Positions 1-8,314 of a stretch of 64,000 nucleotides of DNA are shown here, one piece after another. The stretch is from NCBI RefSeq assembly GCF_030657435.1, contig NZ_JAUTWS010000007.1, positions 162,467 through 226,466 of the forward strand, read 5' to 3'. Position 1 is the stretch's first letter. Each line of letters begins with the position of its first letter. The notes below the pieces were generated by a model. The model made no database searches. It was not told the origin of the DNA and worked only from the letters and a program-made list of their open reading frames with translations. Origin of the DNA: Paracraurococcus lichenis. GTDB taxonomy: Bacteria; Pseudomonadota; Alphaproteobacteria; Acetobacterales; Acetobacteraceae. Position numbers and translations under genes: made by a program.

Positions 1-893
1 TTGTCGAAGGGAGGGTGCAGGCAGTTGAAGCGCAGGAAGCCGATGGAGCCGTTGGGATCGAGGATGTCCACCTTGATCCCGCGCGTCCGCTGCAGCGGAC
101 GCACCAGGTCGATCGCGGGCAGTTCCCACCAGTCCACCTCGCCGCGCTGCAGCGCCGCGCTGGCGGTCGCGCCGTCCGGGATGGTCAGCCATTCCACCCG
201 GTCGAAATGCACCGCCTTGCCGCCGGCGAGGTAGCTCGGCGCCTCCTCCCGCGGGCGGTAGTCGGGGTTGCGCTCATAGACGTTGCGGCTGCCCGGCACG
301 CGCTCATTCGCCACATAGCGGAAGGGGCCGCTGCCGATGATCTCCGGCACGGGCTGGGAGGAGGGCAGGCTCGCATGCCGCTCCGGCATGATGGCGCAGA
401 GATGCGTGCCGACCTTGGCCAGCGCGTCCGGCAGCAGCGGGAAGGGCTTCTTCAGCCGGAAGACGATGCGGCGGTCGTCGGCGGCGGAGAGGTCCTCCGT
501 CGCGGCCCAGAGCGCCTGGCCGAAGGCGTCGCGCGTCGCCCAGCGCCGGATGCTGGCGACGCAGTCCCGCGCGCGCACCGGCTCGCCATCATGGAATTTC
601 AGCCCCTCGCGCAGGGTGATGGTGGCGCGCTTCCCCTCGTCCTCCACCAGCGGCATGCCGTCCGCCATCTGCGGCCGCGGCTTCAGCGCGGCATCCCAGC
701 CGTAGAGCGTGTCGTAGACCATCAGCGCGTGGTTGCGCGTGACGAAGGCGACGGAGTGGATGGGGTCGAGCAGCGCCAGGTCGGCCTGCGGCACGAAGCG
801 CAGGACGCGCCGCCCGGCCGCCCCCTGCGCCGCGGCGAGGCGCGGCGCGGCCATCGTGGCCCCCAGGGACGCGAGGAGACTGCGTCGGCGCAT
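1..893 (-). CDS. ABC transporter substrate-binding protein, family 5 (3' part outside the window)
   Basis: This is the N-terminal 297 residues of an extracytoplasmic solute receptor; the C-terminus lies beyond base 1. The protein opens MRRRSLLASLGA, a short arginine-rich export signal ending near AAAQG at about residue 24. Family features are LLDPIHSVAFVTRNHALMVYDTLY and LREGLKFHDGEPVRARD, the hallmark of the peptide/nickel/opine (SBP_bac_5) receptors. It is expected to bind a peptide-like ligand in the periplasm and deliver it to a permease that is not in this window. The ATG at 893 has a GGAAGGG ribosome site just upstream. An ATG at 900 is out of frame. The ligand cannot be told from sequence. 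Confidence 0.85.
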   Translation of the reverse strand, partial: MRRRSLLASLGATMAAPRLAAAQGAAGRRVLRFVPQADLALLDPIHSVAFVTRNHALMVYDTLYGWDAALKPRPQMADGMPLVEDEGKRATITLREGLKFHDGEPVRARDCVASIRRWATRDAFGQALWAATEDLSAADDRRIVFRLKKPFPLLPDALAKVGTHLCAIMPERHASLPSSQPVPEIIGSGPFRYVANERVPGSRNVYERNPDYRPREEAPSYLAGGKAVHFDRVEWLTIPDGATASAALQRGEVDWWELPAIDLVRPLQRTRGIKVDILDPNGSIGFLRFNCLHPPFD

Positions 894-1059
894 GGCCCAT
901 CCCTTCCGGCAAGGTGGAGCGCCGATGCTGCGGGTCGCTGCGCCAGCGGGTCAAGCCGCCGGATCGGATGCGCCCTGGGCCCGCAGACCGGAACTGCCCG
1001 GCGAATCATCATTGCGCGGCGGCGTGGGTCGAGAAACCGGCAGAGCCCTGCCGCGAGGC

Positions 1060-1353
1060 TTACGCGTCGCTCTCCTGCGCCCCGGCATCCAGCGCCTCGT
1101 CGGCGCTGACCTGCAGGCTGCCGGTCAGCCGCAGCCCGGCCTTGCCGCGGCGGCGGCCCGTGACCGCGAAGCGTGCCCCGAAGCGCGCCTTGAGCGCGGC
1201 GGCCGCCGCCTCGACCGCGGCGGCGTCGCCGGCCTCGAGCACGAGGCGCACGCCGCGCGTGCCGCCGAGGGGCAGGGTGGCCGCGCGGGCGGGCTGGGCG
1301 CCCTCTGGCGGCAGCAGGGTGAGGGGCGGTGGGGAGGGCCGGCGGCGGGGCAT
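1060..1353 (-). CDS. small hypothetical protein, 97 aa
   Basis: I do not recognise this gene. The reading frame starts at an ATG and gives a proline-rich head (residues 1-30) followed by a compact alpha/beta-looking segment with alternating GVRLVLEAGDAAAVEAAAAA and GKAGLRLTGSLQVSADEAL. The second half alternates hydrophobic and charged residues as real proteins do, unlike the arginine/proline-rich shadows around it. It lies 166 bases upstream of the receptor gene on the same strand and is not evidently in its operon. No signal peptide or membrane segment is visible. The frame continues open upstream to 1710, so the start is a choice. Function unknown. Confidence 0.45.
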   Translation of the reverse strand: MPRRRPSPPPLTLLPPEGAQPARAATLPLGGTRGVRLVLEAGDAAAVEAAAAALKARFGARFAVTGRRRGKAGLRLTGSLQVSADEALDAGAQESDA

Positions 1354-1425
1354 GGGATGCCGCTCTGTGAGCGCGGCATGGCCCGGCACGCAAGTCCCCG
1401 GTGCCGCAGTGCGGCCGTCCGAGGG

Positions 1426-1459
1426 TTTTCCCCAGGTCTCGGGACAAGCCTGGGGACAG
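1426..1459. repeat. DnaA-box-like direct repeat, copy 1
   Basis: The segment runs from TTTTCCCCA to CAAGCCTGGGGACAG. Its last 15 bases recur at 1722-1736 with one mismatch, and the first 9 bases correspond to TTACCCACA in copy 2. Read on the minus strand it gives CCCCAGGCTTGTCCC, which resembles tandem degenerate DnaA boxes (consensus TTATCCACA). A protein-binding role is inference. Confidence 0.4.
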
Positions 1460-1702
1460 GCTGTGAGGATCGCCCCGCAAGCCCTTGTTCCGGGCCCGGG
1501 TTGCCGAGGCGTTCTCCGCCGCCTCGGACCGACGCCGCAGCAGGGATGGACTGTGGCCGGCAGGACACGATCGCCGGGCGCCAAAGCCATGGCGGAGCCG
1601 CGGAAATGCCGATGAAAGCTGGCGCCGCGCCGCTGGGGCGGCAGGGCCGCCGGGAAAAATCGACGGCGGCGGCGCTGGGCCGGCGACCGGGGCCTGTGCG
1701 CG

Positions 1703-1736
1703 TTACCCACAGCGCTTGGGGCAAGCCTGGGGGCAG
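1703..1736. repeat. DnaA-box-like direct repeat, copy 2
   Basis: This starts with TTACCCACA, one mismatch from the DnaA box TTATCCACA, and ends with CAAGCCTGGGGGCAG, the same 15-mer as copy 1 apart from one base. The spacing to copy 1 is 277 bases. A third related sequence (TGGGGATAAGCC followed by GGGGATTC) occurs at 35101-35120. Confidence 0.4.
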
Positions 1737-2019
1737 TCGCGGGAATTCCTGTACAGTCTATTGACCAGGAAGGCTTTTCGACGGACGTTCCGGATACGTC
1801 AGGTTGCCGTCGGATGACGGATCGGCAGGCATCGCAAAACAGGCCCGTCCCGCCGGCACCGCCGCCTCGCAGGCTCCCGATGGCGCAGGCGAGGCGCGCC
1901 GGCCGGCATGGCCGCTGTGATCGGAGTGCAACACTGCCCGGGATGCAGGCGCAGTCACCCCGTCCGGCGCCGCCCGCGGAGTGGGGGCACCGGCCGGGGC
2001 GCCGCGGCGCCCGGGGGGC

Positions 2020-2802
2020 TCAGTCCCGGTAGTCGGGCTCCTTGCGGTCGAGGATCCGCTTCAGCGCGTCGAAATGCCACTCGGCATTGGACCGGCCGCC
2101 ATAGGTCGGCGCCGTGCCGCGATAGGTGGCGATGGTGTGGTCCACCACCTCCTTCGGCAGCATCTTCAGGGGCCGGTTGGTCCACATGGCATAGAGCTGC
2201 ACCTGCGCCACGCGCTCGGCGTAGTAGAGGCGGTCATAGGCCTCCGCGACCGTCTTCCCGACCGTGGCGATGCCGTGGTTCGCCATCATCAGCACGGTCT
2301 TGTCGCCGGTCACGCGTGCCAGCCGCTCGCCCTCCGCCGGGTCGAAGGCGGGACCCGTGTAGATGTCGTCATAGGCGGTGCGCATGGAGGTGCCGAGCTC
2401 GGTCTGGCCGATCGGCAGGATCTGCGGGTCCTCGAGGCGCGCAAGGGCGCTGGCATAGGGCATGTGGGTGTGGAACACCGCGGCCGCGTTCGGCAGCAGC
2501 CGGTGCATCGGCGCGTGGATGCAGTAGGCGCTGCGCTCGACATGCCCCTCGCCGGCCAGGAGCGTGCCGTCATAGCCCACCTCCATGAAGCAGGAGGCGG
2601 TGACCTCCGACCAGTGCAGGCCGAAGGGGATCTGGTAGTAGCGGTCGTCGGTGCCGGGGACGCGCAGGGTGAAGTGGTTGAAGATCCCCTCGTTGAAGCC
2701 GTGCCTGACAGCCAGGCGATGCGCGGCGGCGAGGTCGATGCGGGCCTGCCGCCGCTGGTCGGACAGCGACAGATCGGCGGCGGCATGGGTCTCGAGCGGC
2801 AT
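2020..2802 (-). CDS. class II aldolase/adducin family protein
   Basis: A 260-residue zinc-dependent class II aldolase-fold protein, the usual length for the family. The zinc ligands are visible: HTHMP in the middle and MANHG in the second half, with an early FNEGIFNHFTLRVPG glycine/asparagine loop that binds the phosphate or carboxylate of the substrate. Relatives include L-fuculose-phosphate aldolase and decarboxylases acting on hydroxy acids; the true substrate cannot be told. It lies 72 bases downstream of the Bug receptor gene on the same strand and may be cotranscribed with it, which would fit catabolism of an imported organic acid. That link is inference. Confidence 0.85.
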   Translation of the reverse strand: MPLETHAAADLSLSDQRRQARIDLAAAHRLAVRHGFNEGIFNHFTLRVPGTDDRYYQIPFGLHWSEVTASCFMEVGYDGTLLAGEGHVERSAYCIHAPMHRLLPNAAAVFHTHMPYASALARLEDPQILPIGQTELGTSMRTAYDDIYTGPAFDPAEGERLARVTGDKTVLMMANHGIATVGKTVAEAYDRLYYAERVAQVQLYAMWTNRPLKMLPKEVVDHTIATYRGTAPTYGGRSNAEWHFDALKRILDRKEPDYRD

Positions 2803-2874
2803 GATGGACGTTCCCTTCTGCTGGGCCGCCCCGATGCTAGCAGCCGCAAGGCCCGTCGCGGCAAGATCCCGCCA

Positions 2875-3900
2875 TCAGTCCAGCCGGGCGCCGGAGACCT
2901 CCACCAGCCGCCGCCAGCGCGGCGTCTCGGCCCGGATCCTGGTTGCCAGGGCCGCTGGGCTCTCGCTGGTCGCCACCGTGTAGCCCAGCGGCCGCAGCCG
3001 CTCGACGAAGGCGGGATCGGCCGCCACCTGGCCCAGCGCCGCGTGCAGCCTGGCCGCGACCGGCCCGGGCGTCCCGCCCGGGGCCATGACCGCGTTCCAG
3101 CTCTGGATGTCGAGGTCGCCGAGGCCGAGCGCGGCGAACTCGCTCATCCCCGGCACCTCCGGCAGGATCGGCAGCCGCTGCGCGCTGCTGACCGCGAGGG
3201 CACGGAAGGCCCCGCTCTCCACATGCGGCATCAGCGCGGGCATGACGTCGAACATCATGTCGATGGTGCCGGCCAGCAGGTCGTTGATGGCCGGCCCGCC
3301 GCCGCGATAGGGGATGTGGGTGATGCGCGCGCCGGTCGCGCGGTTCACCGCCTCGATCGTCAGGTGGCTGGTGGTGCCGGTGCCGGAGGAGCCCATGCGC
3401 ACCTCCTCCGGATGCGCCCTCGACCAGGCGATCAGGGCCGGGAAATCCGTCCAGCCGCGCTTCGCCGCCGTCTGCGCGTTCACCACGCAGAGCACGGCGC
3501 CGGTCACGACCTGGCCGACCGGCGCGAGGTCCTTCTGCGGGTCGAAGGCCATGCTGCGGTAGAGGAAGGGCGCGGCGCAGAGGGTGGTGACGCCGATCAC
3601 GCCGAGGGTGCTGCCGTCCGGCACGGCCTTCGCCACGGCATCCGCGCCGATATTGCCGCCGGCGCCGCCGCGGTTCTCCACCACCACGGGCTGGCCGAGC
3701 GCCGCCGGCAGCGCCTCGGCCAGCAGCCGGCCGAGGATGTCCACCGCGCCGCCGGGCGTGAAGGGGACGATCAGGCGGATCGGCCGCCCGCCGGCGAGGG
3801 GCTGGGCCCAGGGAGCGGTAACGTTGGCGGGCGCGGCCAGCAGCCCCGCGGCCCCGAGCAGGATGGAACGGCGTCCCGGCATGCGCGGCTTCCCGGTCAT
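2875..3900 (-). CDS. Bug-type tripartite tricarboxylate transporter receptor
   Basis: A 341-residue periplasmic receptor of the Bug/TctC family, typical length 320-340. The N-terminus carries GRRSILLGAAGLLAAPA, a twin-arginine-like signal peptide. Diagnostic segments are RPIRLIVPFTPGGAVDILGRLLAEAL, VVENRGGAGGNIGADAVAKAVPDG, and HIPYRGGGPAINDLLAGTIDMMFD. These proteins bind carboxylated metabolites in the periplasm. No TctA/TctB membrane partner is present here, as is common for the many orphan Bug genes of Acetobacteraceae and Burkholderiales. The ligand is unknown. Start ATG at 3900; an internal ATG at residue 7 would keep the signal peptide. Confidence 0.9.
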   Translation of the reverse strand: MTGKPRMPGRRSILLGAAGLLAAPANVTAPWAQPLAGGRPIRLIVPFTPGGAVDILGRLLAEALPAALGQPVVVENRGGAGGNIGADAVAKAVPDGSTLGVIGVTTLCAAPFLYRSMAFDPQKDLAPVGQVVTGAVLCVVNAQTAAKRGWTDFPALIAWSRAHPEEVRMGSSGTGTTSHLTIEAVNRATGARITHIPYRGGGPAINDLLAGTIDMMFDVMPALMPHVESGAFRALAVSSAQRLPILPEVPGMSEFAALGLGDLDIQSWNAVMAPGGTPGPVAARLHAALGQVAADPAFVERLRPLGYTVATSESPAALATRIRAETPRWRRLVEVSGARLD

Positions 3901-4093
3901 GGATGAGGGGAATGAGCATAGGCCGGCATGGGCGTCCTGCCTGCCGCCATGACGATGCCGGCGATCCCGGGACGGTGCCCGGCATGGCTTCCATGGTCCC
4001 GGAGCGACGCCCAGCGCTCAGCCGCGCCGCGCGCGGTCCACCCTCGGCAGATCCTTGACGTCGCTCCGGAAACACGGCCTCGGCCTGGGGTCG

Positions 4094-4122
4094 CCTGACG
4101 CCCCGGATCGCGGGGCGTCAGG
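4094..4122 (-). terminator. hairpin overlapping the stop of the Nudix gene
   Basis: CCTGACGCCCC pairs perfectly with GGGGCGTCAGG (11 bp) around a 7-base loop. The right arm contains the TGA stop of the Nudix gene, so the stem forms exactly at the end of the five-gene minus-strand operon. No clear U-tract follows, so termination is inferred from the stem alone. Confidence 0.55.
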
Positions 4123-4564
4123 CCCGCTTCAGCCGTTCGCGCGACTCCGCGATGACCCGCAGCGCGTCCGGCGTCAGGTCGTAAGTCGGCAGTTCCTCCG
4201 GCAACGCCCAGGCCACCGCCGCCACGTCGTCGCCCGGCCGTGCCTCGCCCGCGGTCCAGCGGCCGCAATAGTCGATGATGGTGTAGTGCCAGCGCACTGC
4301 GCCGGCCTCGTCATGGCTGATCGAGTCGAAGACTGCGGCCAGTTCGAGCCCGCCGACCTCGATCCCCGTTTCCTCGAATAATTCGCGCCGCGCCGCCGCC
4401 TCGGCCCGCTCGCCGACATGCTGCGCGCCGCCCGGGAGCGACCACATGCCCTCCCGCGGCGGCTTGCCGCGGCGGACCAGCAGCACGCGTTCCTCGCCCG
4501 GGGCGCCGTCGAAGGCGACCACGCCGATGCCGACCCAGGGGCGGTCCGGATACTCCCGGCTCAT
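4118..4564 (-). CDS. Nudix hydrolase
   Basis: A 148-residue Nudix pyrophosphohydrolase. The Nudix box is intact, running from GGAQHVGE to RRELFEETGIEVG, with the metal-binding REL-EE core. It is preceded by the typical GMWSLPGG strand. Such enzymes hydrolyse nucleoside diphosphates linked to another group; the RRGKPPREGMW context resembles the ADP-ribose/NADH-type or MutT-like subfamilies, but the substrate cannot be assigned. The start ATG at 4564 overlaps the stop of the DUF4340 gene (ATGA), so it is translationally coupled as the last gene of the operon. A longer frame upstream to 4681 is rejected because it lies in the DUF4340 coding sequence. Confidence 0.88.
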   Translation of the reverse strand: MSREYPDRPWVGIGVVAFDGAPGEERVLLVRRGKPPREGMWSLPGGAQHVGERAEAAARRELFEETGIEVGGLELAAVFDSISHDEAGAVRWHYTIIDYCGRWTAGEARPGDDVAAVAWALPEELPTYDLTPDALRVIAESRERLKRA

Positions 4565-5595
4565 GGCTTCGGCGGCGCGGCGGCACCGGGCGGCGTCACC
4601 TCGTGTGGCTTCAGGTCCTCGGCCCGCGGCGCGAAGGCCTTCAGCTTCCAGACGCCGACCTGATAGGCCCAGCCCTGCCACCGCGCGTTCAGCCGCGCCG
4701 CCTCTTCCCCCGCGCCCTCGGCCCGCAGGCGGATCCAGACGTCGCCCGCCGCGACATTCGGCCAGACCGTGATGCGGAGGTCGTCGGTGAGCGCGACGCG
4801 CGTCTCGCCCACCGCCTCGCCGGGCACCTGGTCGGCCGGCTTCACGTCGAGGAAGGTCAGGTACTCGAAGGCCCGCGCCACCTCGTCCACCGAGGTCTCG
4901 TCGGGCTCGGGCCCGTCCGCCGGCACCTCGATGCGCAGCTTCGCCCCGGGCTCGGGCCGCGCCAGCACCAGCTCCGGCTCGCCGGTCCGCTGCACCTCCA
5001 CGCGCTGCACGCGGTCCTGCGGCAGGTTGGCGATGTCGCGGTCGAGCCAGAGCTGCGGGTCGGCATCGACCGCGAGCCGTCCTTCCGCCAGCCAGGCCTG
5101 CGCCTCGGCGGGGCGGCGGACATAGATGCTCTCCGGCACCTCGCCCTGGGTGCGCACGCGCCGGCGGCCGAGCACCAGTTCCGCGATCGGCGCGCCGGCG
5201 CCGTCCAGCACGCGCAGCAGCAGCGCCGTGCTGCCGGGCCGCTTCGGGTCGTCCACGCCGAGGCGTTCATGCTGCCCGGGGTCGGCGGTGCGGGCCTCCA
5301 CCAGGCGAAGCTCGGTCAGGCCGACCAGCATCTCCCGCACCTTCCCGGCGCGCACGGGATAGCCGCCCTTGTCCGGCAGCACCCAGGTCTCGCCCCTGCG
5401 CTGCAGCACCAGGCTGGCGTCGGGCTTCGTCACCTCGATCCGCTGGGCGTCCTGCAGCTTCGCGGCGAGGCCGGGGAAGGCGAGGCCGCCTTCCGTCATC
5501 GCCTGCTTCTCGACCGTCCGCGGCGTCAGCAGCAGGGCGGCGGCGACCGAGGCGGCGGCCGCGCCGCCCAGGATCACCAGGGTCCGGCGGTTCAT
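4561..5595 (-). CDS. DUF4340 domain protein of a Gld-type ABC operon
   Basis: A 344-residue protein with one N-terminal membrane anchor (VILGGAAAASVAAALLLTP) and a large periplasmic part. The repeat-like pattern QRIEVTKPDASLVLQRRGETWVLP, then RLGVDDP and ELVLGRRRV, is characteristic of DUF4340 proteins. These are found almost always next to GldG-like genes. It lies 13 bases downstream of gldG and overlaps the Nudix gene by 4 bases. The biochemical role of DUF4340 is not known; co-occurrence suggests it works with the exporter at the membrane. The tail is alanine/proline-rich (PPGAAAPPKP). Confidence 0.8.
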   Translation of the reverse strand: MNRRTLVILGGAAAASVAAALLLTPRTVEKQAMTEGGLAFPGLAAKLQDAQRIEVTKPDASLVLQRRGETWVLPDKGGYPVRAGKVREMLVGLTELRLVEARTADPGQHERLGVDDPKRPGSTALLLRVLDGAGAPIAELVLGRRRVRTQGEVPESIYVRRPAEAQAWLAEGRLAVDADPQLWLDRDIANLPQDRVQRVEVQRTGEPELVLARPEPGAKLRIEVPADGPEPDETSVDEVARAFEYLTFLDVKPADQVPGEAVGETRVALTDDLRITVWPNVAAGDVWIRLRAEGAGEEAARLNARWQGWAYQVGVWKLKAFAPRAEDLKPHEVTPPGAAAPPKP

Positions 5596-5608
5596 GACGC
5601 GCCTCCCC

Positions 5609-7579
5609 TCAGGCCCGTGCCGCGGCGCGGCGGCGCTGCCGCACCACTGCGAGGCCGATGGCAAAGGCGGTCAGCAGCGCCGGCACCAGGGCGATGTTGA
5701 CGATGCGCAGCACCGTCTCCAGCCCCTCGATGTCCCGCCGCAGGTCGAGCTGCACGGCGCGGAGCTGCCGGCGGGTGGCGATGATCTCCTCCCGCGCCCG
5801 GTCGATCTCGGCGCGCTGCTCCGGCGTGATGACGGCCTGGTTCTGGTTGCGCTCGGCGCCCGGCGCCGCGGGCGTCCCCTGGCGAAGCTCGCGCAGCCGC
5901 TTCTCCGTCTCCTCCAGCTTCTGCTGCAACTGCCGCTCGGTCTGGCGGTACTCGGCATCGGCATTGCGGCGGATGTCCTCGACCAGGTTGAAGGGGCGCA
6001 GGCTCTCGCCGCGGGAGCGCAGCGAGATCAGCGCATCCGACCCGGCCAGCGTATCGACCAGGTTCACCACCAGCGAGCCGTTGCCGCTGAAGGGCGTCGC
6101 CACCTGCTGGCCGAAGAAGTCCTGTACCCGGACCCAGAAGCGGTCCTCCAGGATGTCGCTGTCATTGGCGACGACGACATTGGCCACGCCCTGGCTGCGG
6201 GCGAGATGGGCGGGGAATCCCTCCGGCCGCTGCTGGCCCTCGGCCGGCGCGGGCGGGCCGTCCGGAAAGGCGGAGGCGAGCTCGCCGCGGAGGCGCGCCG
6301 CGATGACGTGGCGCGCATTGCCGCTGCGGAAATCGGCGAGGAGGCGGACCGGGTTCGGCTCCTGCCGCACCCGCGCGGCATCGACCACCATGCTCTCGGG
6401 CGAGGTCGTCAGCAGCGGCACGAAGTCGATCGTCGCGCCGTCCTTCTTGCGCAGCTCGCCGGCCGAGGCGACCGTCACCTGGTCGAGCTGCGCCAGCGAG
6501 ACCTCGTCGCGGTTCAGGCTGTCGCCCTGCAGGTTGTACCAGGCGACGTAGTCCACCGCCTGCACCCGGTCGCCCGGGTTCGCCCGCACCCGCCAGGCGC
6601 CGCGCAGATCGAGAACCACCTTCTCCGACGGCGCCTCGACGCCCCAGGCATTCAGCAGCCGGTCGAGCGAGGAGGCGGTATTGGCCGGCGGCTGGCCGGT
6701 CGGGCCCGGCCGGCTCGCCTGGCTCTCGCTGTGCGGGTCGACCAGCACGAAGAGCTTGCCGCCGCGCATGACGAACTGGTCGATGGCGTATTGCGCGGCC
6801 TCGCCGAGGCCCTGCGGATGCGCGACGACCAGCACCTGCACGTCGGGCTCGATCACCTGGGCGTCGAGCGGGATGTCCTTGACGGTGAAGAACTGCCGGA
6901 GCTGGGTCATGACGACCGCCGGCTGGCCGAGCGCCGGGTTGCGCATCATCATCGCCCGCGGATCGCCGTTCAGCGGCAGGGGCGACATGACGCCGAGGAC
7001 CGGCCGCTGCGGGTTGGAGAGCTCGTAGACCAGCCGCGTCAGGTCGTATTCCAGGAACCGCTCGCGGTCCGGCTGGAAGAAGCCGATGGAGCGCTCGTCG
7101 TCCACCAAGTTGCTGCCGGCGAGGCCGAAATAGACCTGCTCCCCGGACTGGTCGACCGGCACGCCCTGGAGGCCGAGCGCCATGGCGCGGTCCTCGAGCT
7201 CGGAGAAGGGTTCGGGGTCGTAGACCTCGAGCTTCACCTTGCCGCCGGAGAGAGAGACGTATTCGCCCAGCATCTCCCGGATACGGTCGGCATAGGCGCC
7301 GTAGACCGGCACCGCGGCGCCGAGGCGGCGGGAGTAGAAGAGCCGCAGCGTGATCGGGTCCTTGAGGCCGGCCAGCGCCTGCCGCGTGCCGTCCGACAGC
7401 GTGTAGAGATGCTGCGCGGTCAGGTCGAGGCGGGCGCGCGGCAGCAGCCGGTCGGCCAGCATGTTCACGCCGACGGCCAGCACGGTCGCGAGCAGCAGGC
7501 CGATGGCCGAGGACCAGAGGCGCCGCGCCCCCGGGCGCGCGGTGCCGGGACGGGCGGCGGAAGAGGTCGTCGCGCTCAT
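5609..7579 (-). CDS. GldG-type ABC transporter auxiliary/substrate-binding protein
   Basis: A 656-residue membrane protein. It has an N-terminal TM segment (LLLATVLAVGVNMLADRL), a long extracytoplasmic domain with the GldG signature YTLSDGTRQALAGLKDPITLRLFYSRRL, and a C-terminal TM helix (IALVPALLTAFAIGLAVV) ending in an RRR anchor. A glutamine/glutamate/arginine-rich coiled coil lies before the last TM (about residues 540-610). GldG works with GldA and GldF as an ABC system. It is needed for gliding in Bacteroidetes, but in Proteobacteria the role is unknown. It is 3 bases downstream of the permease gene. Confidence 0.85.
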   Translation of the reverse strand: MSATTSSAARPGTARPGARRLWSSAIGLLLATVLAVGVNMLADRLLPRARLDLTAQHLYTLSDGTRQALAGLKDPITLRLFYSRRLGAAVPVYGAYADRIREMLGEYVSLSGGKVKLEVYDPEPFSELEDRAMALGLQGVPVDQSGEQVYFGLAGSNLVDDERSIGFFQPDRERFLEYDLTRLVYELSNPQRPVLGVMSPLPLNGDPRAMMMRNPALGQPAVVMTQLRQFFTVKDIPLDAQVIEPDVQVLVVAHPQGLGEAAQYAIDQFVMRGGKLFVLVDPHSESQASRPGPTGQPPANTASSLDRLLNAWGVEAPSEKVVLDLRGAWRVRANPGDRVQAVDYVAWYNLQGDSLNRDEVSLAQLDQVTVASAGELRKKDGATIDFVPLLTTSPESMVVDAARVRQEPNPVRLLADFRSGNARHVIAARLRGELASAFPDGPPAPAEGQQRPEGFPAHLARSQGVANVVVANDSDILEDRFWVRVQDFFGQQVATPFSGNGSLVVNLVDTLAGSDALISLRSRGESLRPFNLVEDIRRNADAEYRQTERQLQQKLEETEKRLRELRQGTPAAPGAERNQNQAVITPEQRAEIDRAREEIIATRRQLRAVQLDLRRDIEGLETVLRIVNIALVPALLTAFAIGLAVVRQRRRAAARA

Positions 7580-7582
7580 CGC

Positions 7583-8314
7583 TCAGTCAGCCTTCCGGTG
7601 GTCGAGCACCACCGCGTTCACGAACAGGAAGAAGCCGATGAAGGAGGCGAAGAAGACCAGGTCGCGGGCGCCGATGACGCCGCGGGTGAAGCCCATGAAG
7701 CGGTCGGAGACCGAGAGGGCGCGCGAGACATCAGCCAGCACCGGCAGGCGCTGGGTGAGGAACTCCGTCACGACCGGGCTGCCCGCGGCGGCGAAGAGGA
7801 AGCAGATGGCGACCGCGAGGACGAAGGCGACCACTTGGTTCTTGGTCAGCGCCGAGGCCGCGGCGCCGACCGCGAGATAGGCGCCTGCCACCAGCAGGCA
7901 GCCGACATAGCCCGCCAGGATGACGCCGTTGTCGGGCTCGCCCAGCACGTTCACGGTGATCCAGAGCGGGAAGGTGAGGGCCAGCGCGATGCCGCAGAAG
8001 GCCCAGGCGGCGAGGAACTTGCCGAGCACCGCCTGCCACTGCGCCAGCGGCAGCGTGAGCAGAAGCTCGATCGTGCCGAGTCGGCGCTCCTCTGCCCAGA
8101 GCCGCATGGTCAGCGCCGGCACGAGGAACAGGAAGAGCCAGGGGACGAAGGAGAAGAAGGGCTGCAGGTCCGCCTGCCCACGGTTGAAGAAATTGCCGAG
8201 CGTGAAGGTCAGCGCACCGGCGAGGACGAGGAAGATGACGATGAAGACATAGGCGACGGGCGTGGCGAAGTAGCCGGCCAGTTCCCGCCGGGCGACGGCC
8301 AGGGCAGGGCGCAT
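7583..8314 (-). CDS. ABC transporter permease, GldF/ABC-2 type
   Basis: A 243-residue ABC-2 permease with about six membrane segments, opening MRPALAVARRELAGYFATPVAYVFIVIFLVL. The cytoplasmic loop ALTMRLWAEERRLGTIELLLTLPL is the conserved coupling motif of GldF-like permeases. The start ATG overlaps the TGA of the ATPase gene (TGATG), which implies coupled translation. Together with the ATPase and GldG-like gene it should form one inner-membrane exporter complex. The substrate is unknown. Confidence 0.88.
   Translation of the reverse strand: MRPALAVARRELAGYFATPVAYVFIVIFLVLAGALTFTLGNFFNRGQADLQPFFSFVPWLFLFLVPALTMRLWAEERRLGTIELLLTLPLAQWQAVLGKFLAAWAFCGIALALTFPLWITVNVLGEPDNGVILAGYVGCLLVAGAYLAVGAAASALTKNQVVAFVLAVAICFLFAAAGSPVVTEFLTQRLPVLADVSRALSVSDRFMGFTRGVIGARDLVFFASFIGFFLFVNAVVLDHRKAD

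Larger units (their letters stand above)
1354..2019. other. 666-bp gene-free stretch with two DnaA-box-like direct repeats
   Basis: No frame here reads like a protein; the open frames are arginine-, proline- and glycine-rich in both directions. Two related segments (1426-1459 and 1703-1736) stand out and are listed separately as repeats. The stretch separates the small hypothetical gene from the class II aldolase gene. Both of those are on the minus strand, so the upstream control region of the small gene must lie here. No clear hairpin terminator was found. Confidence 0.5.

Noticed and set aside
1485..1817. 110-codon frame in the gene-free stretch
   Set aside because: Arg/Gly/Ala-rich, no ribosome site, overlaps the DnaA-like repeat, no protein-like pattern.
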